This document shows, in pieces, positions 57,527 to 64,000 of a stretch of DNA of 64,000 nucleotides. A model generated the notes under the pieces. That model ran no database searches. It saw only the letters and a list, made by a program, of their open reading frames with translations, and had not been told where the DNA came from. A program made the position numbers and the translations under genes. Origin of the DNA: Spirochaeta sp. UBA5339 (GTDB lineage Bacteria > Spirochaetota > Spirochaetia > DSM-2461); NCBI GenBank assembly GCA_002408085.1, contig DHQL01000027.1, positions 134,488 to 198,487 of the forward strand. Direction: 5' to 3'. Within the stretch, counting starts at the first letter, position 1. Every line of letters starts with the position of its first letter.

Positions 57527-59156
57527 AAGACGTTTAATCACCAATGCTGCTGTCCTGTTCCTTCTTGGGGCCCTGATATCCCTCTACCTTCTATTCTCCC
57601 CAGCGGAGGATTATTTTCAGTTTTATCTTGATCAATCCGATAAATTCCTGATTCAGGAACGCTATTCCGATATGGAGGAGCAGCTCCTGAAGGCTTCCCG
57701 TCATGCCAAAACCAGACAGCAGTGGTTCAGCCTCTTTAAACGCTCCTACATGTCCGCAGAAGCCCGGGAGGACTACAGTGACTTCCAGGGGCTTGTGGAG
57801 CGTTCCAGGCGCTTTCTCAAGGGCGGAGCGGATCATGAGGCCATTAATACGGCGGCACTTCTGTGGACCGGTCAGTATGAAAAGGCTTCCGCTTCTCTCT
57901 ACTCCATACAGAATGAAAAATACAGTTCTCTTATTGCAGAGACACTTCTCTCCTACGATGTGTTCAGAAACTATGACCTTGAGGGAATGACTCCTCTGGC
58001 GTTTATCAAGGAGAAGATACGCTATCAGGAGGACCCGGATTTCTTCTATTCCATCGGGACGAAGGCGGACAATCCTGTTCTCCTCTACAACGCAGCCCTT
58101 CTGAGTATGGAGGCGGGCAATACCGATCTGGCCGGAGCCATCGCATCGGGACTGCCTGTAAACAGAATCAGCCCCTATCATCTGGCCGTTCTCTTTTATG
58201 ATCTGGGGTTTTACGACAGGGCCTTTGACTCCTTTACCGCCCAGTCTCTGCTGGATGAGATGAACAGCAATCAGCGTTTTTCGGTGCATCAGCAGATTGC
58301 CGACATCGCCTTTGCGCGGGGAGACCAGAGGGAAGCTCTTAACCAGTATGCCAAGGCCATGACAATCAGTCCCTCGGGGAGCTGGAAGAACTTCCGGAAT
58401 ATGGCCAGAATCTACTTTGATCAGGGCTACTCCAACAAGGCCAGGGCTGTTCTCAGGGAGGGAATCGGAATTTTCCCTGACTCACTGCCCCTGCTGAAGG
58501 ACTATGTTATCTACTACCATAAGGATTACCCCGTAGAGGTTCGAAGTGAGCTTGATGCCTTTATGAGAACCCATCCGGACCTTACCGAGGCAAGGCTGAT
58601 CAATATGAGGTACTTCCCCCATCAGATGTCCGCGGTAGTCTATCAGGCGGAGCTTTGGGATCTTTTTAACAGTGATGAAAGCAATGAGGCTGTAACCCGT
58701 TTTCTTCTATGGTATCTTTCTGGTATAAATGATGCCGACGGAATGAGAATAGTGCTGCAGCGCTTCAAGTCAGGGGAAGAGAAACCCTTCTGGTACCACT
58801 TCTATCAGTCGGTTATTGCCCTGAATGAAAGAGATATTGACCGGGCTGTCAAAGAAATTGAGATTTGCTACAGCCTGAAGAAGGACTGGATCTTCAGCTA
58901 CAACAGGGCTGTTCTGGCACAGCTGAAGGGGAACGATACCCTGGCCCTGACTTATCTGGAGCAGGCTTCGAATGAGCTGGAACTGAGGCTGAACCTTTTT
59001 GGACGGGAAGGCTACCTTTCCAGAATCAGCTATGAGAGAGCTCTTATTCTGGTAGAGCGGGAAGACTTTGACGCCGCAGTCTCTCTTCTGGAACGGGCAG
59101 TGGCTCTGGATGGTACAAATGTCCGTGCTGCTGCCGTACTCAATAGAATTAAATAG
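57495..59156 (+). CDS. Membrane-anchored TPR protein
   Basis: A 553-residue protein with one N-terminal membrane helix (about 14-34, AAVLFLLGALISLYLLF), so most of it lies outside the cytoplasm. The rest is helical with TPR-like units (YHLAVLFYDLGFYDRAFDSFTAQSLL, QIADIAFARGDQREALNQYAKAMTISP, ALILVEREDFDAAVSLLERAVALDG). It starts inside nusB and is followed by map after 13 nt. I recognise no named family. Confidence 0.8.
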   Translation: MSSPQEDHRYKRRLITNAAVLFLLGALISLYLLFSPAEDYFQFYLDQSDKFLIQERYSDMEEQLLKASRHAKTRQQWFSLFKRSYMSAEAREDYSDFQGLVERSRRFLKGGADHEAINTAALLWTGQYEKASASLYSIQNEKYSSLIAETLLSYDVFRNYDLEGMTPLAFIKEKIRYQEDPDFFYSIGTKADNPVLLYNAALLSMEAGNTDLAGAIASGLPVNRISPYHLAVLFYDLGFYDRAFDSFTAQSLLDEMNSNQRFSVHQQIADIAFARGDQREALNQYAKAMTISPSGSWKNFRNMARIYFDQGYSNKARAVLREGIGIFPDSLPLLKDYVIYYHKDYPVEVRSELDAFMRTHPDLTEARLINMRYFPHQMSAVVYQAELWDLFNSDESNEAVTRFLLWYLSGINDADGMRIVLQRFKSGEEKPFWYHFYQSVIALNERDIDRAVKEIEICYSLKKDWIFSYNRAVLAQLKGNDTLALTYLEQASNELELRLNLFGREGYLSRISYERALILVEREDFDAAVSLLERAVALDGTNVRAAAVLNRIK

Positions 59157-59169
59157 CAAGGATTAAAAA

Positions 59170-59922
59170 TTGATCAGACTGAAAAATGATATACAGATAG
59201 AAGGTATCAGGAAGTCCTGTAAACTTCTGGCACAGCTCTTTGAGGAGCTGAAAGTACAGATTAAACCGGGTATGAGCACCTGGGATGTTGACAGGATTGC
59301 CGAGGAGTTTATCCTGGACAACAAGGGGATTCCCGCCTTTAAAAACTATGGAGGTTTTCCCGGTTCCGTCTGCACTTCGGTTAACGATACGGTTATCCAC
59401 GGCATTCCGACCAAGAAGGAGATCCTCAAAGAGGGGGATGTCTTCGGCTGTGATATCGGAATCAATCTGGACGGTTACTACAGCGACCGTGCCTACACCT
59501 TTCCGATCGGCTCTATTTCCGAAGAAGCCTCCCTTCTTCTGGAGAGGACCGAGGAGGCCCTGATGCGCGGTATTTCTGCTGCGGTCTACGGCAACAGAAT
59601 CAAAGACATCGGCAAGGCTGTCACATCCTACATTGAACCCTTCGGCTATGGAATTGTAGACTCCTTCTGCGGCCATGGGGTGGGGCTGGACGTTCATGAG
59701 GAGCCGCAGGTTCCCAACAATTACCCCTCAAGAGGGATGAATCCCCGGCTGAAACACGGTATGGTTCTGGCCATCGAGCCTATGATCAATCTCGGCAGTC
59801 CCGATGTGGATGTTCTTGATGATGACTGGACTGTTAAACCCGTGGACCGTTCACTTTCGGCTCACTTTGAACATACCATTGTGATTCTTAAGGACAGAAC
59901 TGAAATTCTGACTACTCTGTAA
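59170..59922 (+). CDS. map: Methionine aminopeptidase, type I
   Basis: Map removes the initiator methionine. The 250-residue protein has the metal ligands in VFGCDIGINLDGYYSDRAYTFPIG (two Asp near 97 and 107), the His in FCGHGVGLDVHEEPQVPN near 172, and Glu residues in VLAIEPMIN and the final ALFEHT-like SAHFEHTIVI. The start is TTG at 59170, with AAGGA 6 nt upstream. Confidence 0.96.
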   Translation: MIRLKNDIQIEGIRKSCKLLAQLFEELKVQIKPGMSTWDVDRIAEEFILDNKGIPAFKNYGGFPGSVCTSVNDTVIHGIPTKKEILKEGDVFGCDIGINLDGYYSDRAYTFPIGSISEEASLLLERTEEALMRGISAAVYGNRIKDIGKAVTSYIEPFGYGIVDSFCGHGVGLDVHEEPQVPNNYPSRGMNPRLKHGMVLAIEPMINLGSPDVDVLDDDWTVKPVDRSLSAHFEHTIVILKDRTEILTTL

Positions 59923-59999
59923 AAAAATGTAACCCCTTAATTTCTCTTTCGGTTTATTAGGTAAGAACATCTAACTAAAAGTATATAGGAGTGTATTGT

Positions 60000-61496
60000 A
60001 TGTCCTCAGACAGGAAACAGCTTGGAAAAACAATCGCCGTAGCATTTTTCAGTACTATTGCAGGGTTTGCTCTCTGCTTGACTTTATACTCATTCCTGCC
60101 CTCCAGAATGGCACCCGCCCAGTCTGTGATGGCAGCGCCCAATGAGAGTGAAATCGCCACAATGGAGAACTTTCAGAACTCCTTCCGCAAGGTGGCCGCA
60201 GAGTCCCTTCCCTGGGTTGTGGAAATCGATGTTGTGGAAGTGACCACACGGTCCACGACTCCCTTTGGAAACGGAGCTCCCTGGAATTTTTTCTTTGGAA
60301 ATCCCCAGCAGGGAGAAGAGGGTGAGACCACGGAACGGGAGTTCAAGACTCCAGGCCTGGGTTCCGGATTTATCGTGGAGCAGGACGGTAACACCTACTA
60401 CGTGGTCACAAACAACCATGTGGCAGGCAAGGCCGATGAGATCTCCATCAAGATGGATAACGGAGACGAGTATGAGGCCGAGCTGGTCGGCGCCGACGAG
60501 AGGAAGGATCTGGCTCTGCTGAAGTTTGAAAGCAGGGAGACCCTTCCCGTTGCCAGACTGGGAGACTCAGACGGTCTCTATGTTGGGGACTGGGTTCTTG
60601 CCATCGGAAGCCCCTTCGGATACAAATCCTCGGTCTCTGCGGGTATTATCAGCGCCCTGGGCCGTCAGAACGGTCCCGATGGTAATATAAACGACTTTAT
60701 CCAGACCGATGCTGCCATCAACCAGGGTAACTCAGGCGGACCCCTTGTGAATATGAAGGGCGAGGTTGTGGGTATCAATACCTGGATCACCACCTCCACA
60801 GGCGGCAGTATCGGTTTGGGATTCAGTATTCCCATCAACAATGTAAAACAGACTGTCCGCGATTTTATCGATAAGGGTGAGGTGCAGTACGGTTGGCTAG
60901 GTGTGAGCATAGGCGACCTTCCCGAGGATGTTGCCGCTTCCATGGAACTTGATGAAAGGACCGGTGCCTTTGTCTATCAGGTATTTACAAACTCTCCCGC
61001 CGATGACGGCGGAATTCACCCCGGAGACTACATCCTCGCTGTTAACGGAAAGGAAGCACAGGACAAGAATCATCTGACCAGAATGATTGGTGATATGCGC
61101 CCCGGAGATCATGCAGAGTTTCTGCTGATCCGTAACGGCCAGAAGATGTCCGTAACGGTGAAGATCAAGGCAAGAGCCTCGGAAGAGGATGTGAAGCAGA
61201 TGAACAACCAGGCCTGGCCCGGTGTGTCCGTTTTCCCTCTGATCGACAGCCTGAGAGAGCGTATGGATCTCGATGAGGAAGTACAGGGCGTCTTTGTCGC
61301 AGAGGTCTATCCCAAAACAACCATGCAGGTGGCGGGTATCCAGTCCGGAGACATCATTACCGGTGTAAACGGTGAGACCGTGGAAAGTCTGAAGGAATTC
61401 TATACTGCCATGGCCGAAATCGGCAGCGGTCAGTTCTATATCAGCTTCTACAGAGAAGGTCATGAGATGGAAACGGCCAGAATAAGAAAAAAATAA
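60000..61496 (+). CDS. HtrA/Do-type periplasmic serine protease, two PDZ domains
   Basis: A 498-residue protease-chaperone. An N-terminal membrane or signal segment (about 13-32) is followed by the protease domain with His in VTNNHVAGKADE (about 138), Asp in ERKDLALLKF (about 169) and Ser in QGNSGGPLVN (about 244), then two PDZ domains (about 300-390 and 405-490). I chose ATG 60000, since AGGAG (59987-59991) lies 8 nt upstream; the in-frame GTG 59991 overlaps that site. A terminator follows. It is the DegP/DegQ-like paralogue of the protease at 19320. Confidence 0.96.
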   Translation: MSSDRKQLGKTIAVAFFSTIAGFALCLTLYSFLPSRMAPAQSVMAAPNESEIATMENFQNSFRKVAAESLPWVVEIDVVEVTTRSTTPFGNGAPWNFFFGNPQQGEEGETTEREFKTPGLGSGFIVEQDGNTYYVVTNNHVAGKADEISIKMDNGDEYEAELVGADERKDLALLKFESRETLPVARLGDSDGLYVGDWVLAIGSPFGYKSSVSAGIISALGRQNGPDGNINDFIQTDAAINQGNSGGPLVNMKGEVVGINTWITTSTGGSIGLGFSIPINNVKQTVRDFIDKGEVQYGWLGVSIGDLPEDVAASMELDERTGAFVYQVFTNSPADDGGIHPGDYILAVNGKEAQDKNHLTRMIGDMRPGDHAEFLLIRNGQKMSVTVKIKARASEEDVKQMNNQAWPGVSVFPLIDSLRERMDLDEEVQGVFVAEVYPKTTMQVAGIQSGDIITGVNGETVESLKEFYTAMAEIGSGQFYISFYREGHEMETARIRKK

Positions 61497-61516
61497 GGGC
61501 TCCCTGAGCCGATCAT

Positions 61517-61553
61517 ACTCCCGCCGGGTGGAAAGAGGCGGGAGTTTTTGTTT
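61517..61553 (+). terminator. Rho-independent terminator after the second htrA
   Basis: ACTCCCGCC (61517-61525) pairs perfectly with GGCGGGAGT (61537-61545); TTTTGTTT follows. Confidence 0.9.
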
Positions 61554-61614
61554 ATAATCAGAAAAGTAAAGAATTGCCGGTTCTCTTCCGGATATATTAA
61601 AAAAAGGATTAATC

Positions 61615-62226
61615 ATGAATAAACTGTTTACACCCTTCGATCAGATAAGAAACAACGCCCTGAAGCTTGCCTACCAGGTCTACCGGGACGGATTCGTTCC
61701 CGATGTTATCTACATCCCCTTAAGAGGCGGCGCCTATATGGGAAATGTGTTCAGCGAGTTTTTCAAGCTGGTCAGAAAGGATGAACGTCCCGTGTTCTAC
61801 GCGGCAGTGGTCGCCCGATCCTATACGGACATTCATGAACATGACAGGGTAATGATCGACGGATGGACCTACAATCCGGAGCATCTGAGAAACGGCGACA
61901 AGATTCTTTTTATCGATGATATTTTCGATTCGGGCCGGACTCTGAATCATTTGGTTGAGGTTATACTGGAGAAGGGTATCCCCCGGAAAGATGTGAAGGT
62001 GGCTGTCCATGACTACAAGGACGTGAAGTACAAGGAGCATCTGCCCATCCAGCCCGACTATTATTGCCGGAAGTTTGAGGTGAACAGCGAGGAGGATCAG
62101 GTGTGGATCCACTACATGAGCCATGAGCTGGTGGGATTGACCAAAGAGGAGCAGAACCACCAGTACCTGGACAAGGATTCCAGTCTTCAGGAGATCTTCG
62201 ACTTTATTAACGGTCTTCCCTCCTGA
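61615..62226 (+). CDS. Phosphoribosyltransferase, hypoxanthine/xanthine-guanine type
   Basis: A 203-residue enzyme of the type-I phosphoribosyltransferase fold. The PRPP-binding motif ILFIDDIFDSGRTLNHLVE is at about 100-118, and an early VIYIPLRGGAYMGNVFSEFF stretch at about 26-45. It would join a purine base with PRPP for salvage. The exact base is not clear; the layout resembles archaeal and yeast-type guanine/xanthine enzymes rather than E. coli Hpt. It has its own short unit between two terminators. Confidence 0.85.
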   Translation: MNKLFTPFDQIRNNALKLAYQVYRDGFVPDVIYIPLRGGAYMGNVFSEFFKLVRKDERPVFYAAVVARSYTDIHEHDRVMIDGWTYNPEHLRNGDKILFIDDIFDSGRTLNHLVEVILEKGIPRKDVKVAVHDYKDVKYKEHLPIQPDYYCRKFEVNSEEDQVWIHYMSHELVGLTKEEQNHQYLDKDSSLQEIFDFINGLPS

Positions 62227-62280
62227 TCTTTAAGGTTCCTCATAGAGGGGAGCTGAAGGCAGAGTCAGGAGAATAAAAAA

Positions 62281-62308
62281 AAAGCCCGTCGCGTGACGGG
62301 CTTTATTG
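62281..62308. terminator. Bidirectional terminator between convergent genes
   Basis: AAAGCCCGTC-GCGT-GACGGGCTTT is a perfect 10-bp stem. An A-run to its left gives a U-run on the minus strand, so it strongly ends the lipoprotein transcript. On the plus strand CTTTATTGCTT gives a weaker tail for the phosphoribosyltransferase gene. Confidence 0.88.
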
Positions 62309-62330
62309 CTTCAAGTCAAATTATTGATGA

Positions 62331-63587
62331 TTATTCACGGGACCATTTACGGTCGCCGTCATCATCGGGAGTATTCAGCCAGAGGCCCTCTGCACTGGTT
62401 GTGATATAGAGTCTGTCGCTGTTGCTGTCGTAGTAGATGTCGTTGATGGTGGCATCTCTCAGGTCGGTACTGCTGTAGTTGGTGGCAATGCTGTCAACAT
62501 TGCTGGTGATGGTCGGACTGCTTCCGTTGTCAAAGTTCATCAGGTAGTAGCCGTCACCGTAGTAGTAGCTGTTGCTGCTGCTGTAGGTGTCTGCTCTGGT
62601 TCCCACCATAATATAGTTATCGTAGGTTCCGTCTCCCAGACCGTTAAGACTGTAGAATGCGGAGAACTGAACGTCACTGCTGTCGTATCCTATTTCTTCC
62701 CAATCACCAGCGCCCAGTTTATAAAGGATATTATGGTATCTTCCTGACTGACGCAGTGAGATAAGTATCAGCTCGCCGTCATCAATCGTAGCATGGTAAA
62801 TCTGGTTGAAGGTGGCATCCACATCGGGAGTCTCATCGGTATAGCTGCCAATAACGGTAGGAGTTCCCGATGTGAGGAGGACTCCTGCATTGTATGTATC
62901 TGTGACGGCAATATTGTTCAGGATCACATAGTTGACGCCCCCGACAGATACGGCGCCCTGCACAACAAATCTGCTGTAGCTTCCGGTGTCAATCAGGTTT
63001 GCCGCATCCAGTCCGTTCTCAAAGTTTGTATTTTCATAGTAATAGAGTTCGGTTTCCTGGAGCACCGCACCGCTGCTGGTAGTATCGCTCCAGCTCCTTG
63101 TCTCCTTTGCAATATATAGACCGTTACCGTCGTTTACCGGATGAAGGGTGTAGCGGTAGAACTGAAAGTCGTCATAGTCGGATGAGTCTTTTGTATCGTA
63201 AAAGAGCTCTGTAAAAGTTCCTGTTGCAGAGTTTGCCTTCAGAATACCCGATCTGTAGTTCTTGTCATGGTCGATAACCGACACATAGACGCTGTTGTCG
63301 TAGAGAGCCATAGAGGGCACGGTCGCCTCGCTTCCGTATCCCGAAGGAAGAGCCTTCTTTGACCAGTCATAGGAGCCTCCGGCCATGGTGACCCAGACAT
63401 TCTTTCCATGAACCAGGTAGTATTCGTTGGGTGATCCGTATCCTGCAAACTTAACGGTAGGTGTGCCGTCTTTAAAGTTATTGTTGTCTTCAATTTTCTC
63501 TTCATTCTCAAGAGTTTTGAAAATAGCGTCACCGGTACAGGCGGAGAAGAGAAGAATTGGAAGTATTAAAAAAATAAGTTTTTTCAT
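62331..63587 (-). CDS. Lipoprotein of unknown function
   Basis: A 418-residue protein with a signal peptide ending in the lipobox LFSAC (Cys about 17). The mature part is rich in Tyr, Ser, Asp and Gly, with repeated short beta-like stretches (NEYYLVHGKNVWVTMAGG, SMALYDNSVYVSVIDHDKN, NDIYYDSNSDRLYITTSAEGLWLN). This suggests a beta-propeller on the cell surface or in the periplasm. A Ser/Tyr-rich tract (SSSNSYYYGDGYYL) lies near 335-348. It starts 9 nt after the stop of the upstream outer-membrane protein gene, so the two are co-transcribed. No family recognised. Confidence 0.75.
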   Translation of the reverse strand: MKKLIFLILPILLFSACTGDAIFKTLENEEKIEDNNNFKDGTPTVKFAGYGSPNEYYLVHGKNVWVTMAGGSYDWSKKALPSGYGSEATVPSMALYDNSVYVSVIDHDKNYRSGILKANSATGTFTELFYDTKDSSDYDDFQFYRYTLHPVNDGNGLYIAKETRSWSDTTSSGAVLQETELYYYENTNFENGLDAANLIDTGSYSRFVVQGAVSVGGVNYVILNNIAVTDTYNAGVLLTSGTPTVIGSYTDETPDVDATFNQIYHATIDDGELILISLRQSGRYHNILYKLGAGDWEEIGYDSSDVQFSAFYSLNGLGDGTYDNYIMVGTRADTYSSSNSYYYGDGYYLMNFDNGSSPTITSNVDSIATNYSSTDLRDATINDIYYDSNSDRLYITTSAEGLWLNTPDDDGDRKWSRE

Positions 63588-63596
63588 CAGTTCCTC

Positions 63597-64000
63597 TTAA
63601 AAGTGGTAAACCGCTGACAGGGAAACGTCCAGAAAGTTGCCGAATCGGTTGTCATCGGGGTCGGAGTAGAGCTGGGGAACCCACCAGTAGGTTGTGTTCA
63701 CACCAAAAGACCAGCTGGCCGACTGGTTCCAGAATACACCGAAACCGGGTTTGAAGATCATCTCAACATTGAAGTTATCCTGATAGGAGGTCATGTTGAC
63801 TCCATATCCGATATACAGGGGTACGGATATCAGATTGTTCAAAAACTGCAGCTCATAGGTCGCCCTGAGGGTGATGGGAATCATATAAAAGTTGTTATCG
63901 TTGGGGCTGCTGGAGAACATGGCTCCGATTTCCATTCCCACCTGAAAGTTGTTGTTCAGATAGGCACCGTAGTAGAGAGATCCGTTACCTCCCAGTGAGA
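63597..64000 (-). CDS. Outer-membrane beta-barrel protein, C-terminal part, cut by window edge
   Basis: The reading frame stays open to the window end, giving about 134 residues of a longer protein; I see no true start inside. The sequence alternates polar and aromatic residues in strand-like blocks (GSLYYGAYLNNNFQVGMEIG, LISVPLYIGYGVNMTSYQ, SWSFGVNTTYWWVPQLY) and ends in SAVYHF, where the terminal Phe is the usual signal for the outer-membrane assembly machine. Gene neighbour downstream is a lipoprotein, 9 nt away. Function is unknown; a porin-like or surface barrel is likely. Confidence 0.75.
   Translation of the reverse strand, partial: SLGGNGSLYYGAYLNNNFQVGMEIGAMFSSSPNDNNFYMIPITLRATYELQFLNNLISVPLYIGYGVNMTSYQDNFNVEMIFKPGFGVFWNQSASWSFGVNTTYWWVPQLYSDPDDNRFGNFLDVSLSAVYHF

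Noticed and set aside
59991..59999. GTG start for the second htrA
   Set aside because: It lies on the ribosome site AGGAG that serves the ATG at 60000.
63597..63941. Reading the right-edge gene as a complete 114-codon gene starting at 63941
   Set aside because: The frame continues without a stop to the window edge with the same beta-strand pattern, so the GTG at 63941 is internal.
1..64000. tRNA, rRNA, CRISPR arrays, prophage or insertion sequences
   Set aside because: The gaps are short and were read through; none holds a cloverleaf, repeat-spacer pattern, transposase or terminal inverted repeats.

Overview
The window looks like a core chromosomal segment from a free-living, probably anaerobic member of the Spirochaetaceae (Spirochaeta-like). 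The main evidence is a spirochaete-type V-ATPase operon (E, DUF2764, A, B, D, I, K), a uvrA-lptD neighbourhood that I recall from Treponema, a TlyC-type CBS protein after phoH-pgpH-ybeY, several TPR-rich exported proteins, lipoproteins with SxC lipoboxes, and an outer-membrane beta-barrel ending in Phe. Base composition is moderately GC-rich and even throughout. I see no insertion sequence, prophage, CRISPR array, rRNA or tRNA. Initiation at TTG is frequent, and 1-4 nt stop/start overlaps are common.

Region 1 (1-13445) is a tetrapyrrole/cobalamin locus arranged as two divergent operons. The minus-strand operon runs hemL, a sirC-hemA fusion, a hemC-cobA-hemD fusion, then hemB (cut by the window edge). 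It makes uroporphyrinogen III from glutamyl-tRNA and takes it through precorrin-2 to sirohydrochlorin. The plus-strand operon starts with a clear sigma-70-like promoter and a full cobalamin riboswitch. It then runs cbiK, cbiA, cbiC, cbiD, a cbiE-cbiL fusion, cbiF, a short cbiG and cbiH, which is the anaerobic (early cobalt insertion) pathway. Several of these enzymes are fused or trimmed: HemC lacks its cofactor-bearing third domain, HemA has a short dimerisation domain, and CbiG lacks its middle region. cbiT and cbiJ are not in the window. A CorA-type channel with a GTN motif follows.

Region 2 (14641-28205) holds assorted housekeeping and accessory genes. These are a DUF454 protein, a MarR-MATE efflux pair with a recognisable operator, a DUF1761 protein, a HAD phosphatase, an iron alcohol dehydrogenase, an HtrA protease, uvrB, an SH3-like lipoprotein, a YggS protein, an RluD-type pseudouridine synthase, an MBL hydrolase, a pentapeptide-repeat protein, a Cys-rich mini-protein, murI and rsgA.

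Region 3 (28326-37012) carries two unrecognised genes, a small helical protein, and the V-ATPase operon, which ends in a strong terminator. The K subunit has the residues that bind Na+ in Enterococcus hirae NtpK, so a sodium-coupled enzyme is likely.

Region 4 (37097-51837) contains ispG, an exported TPR protein, uvrA, lptD, then phoH-pgpH-ybeY-tlyC and another TPR protein. Region 5 (51841-62226) contains the glycolytic genes gap, pgk and tpiA, then secG, a flavodoxin-like protein, a SurA-like PPIase, nusB, a TPR membrane protein, map, a second HtrA and a phosphoribosyltransferase. Region 6 (62331-64000, minus strand) is a lipoprotein gene downstream of an outer-membrane protein gene cut by the window edge.

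I do not see a clearly new multi-gene system. The most unusual material is the set of fused and domain-reduced enzymes in the hem/cbi locus, followed by the minimal V-ATPase operon.
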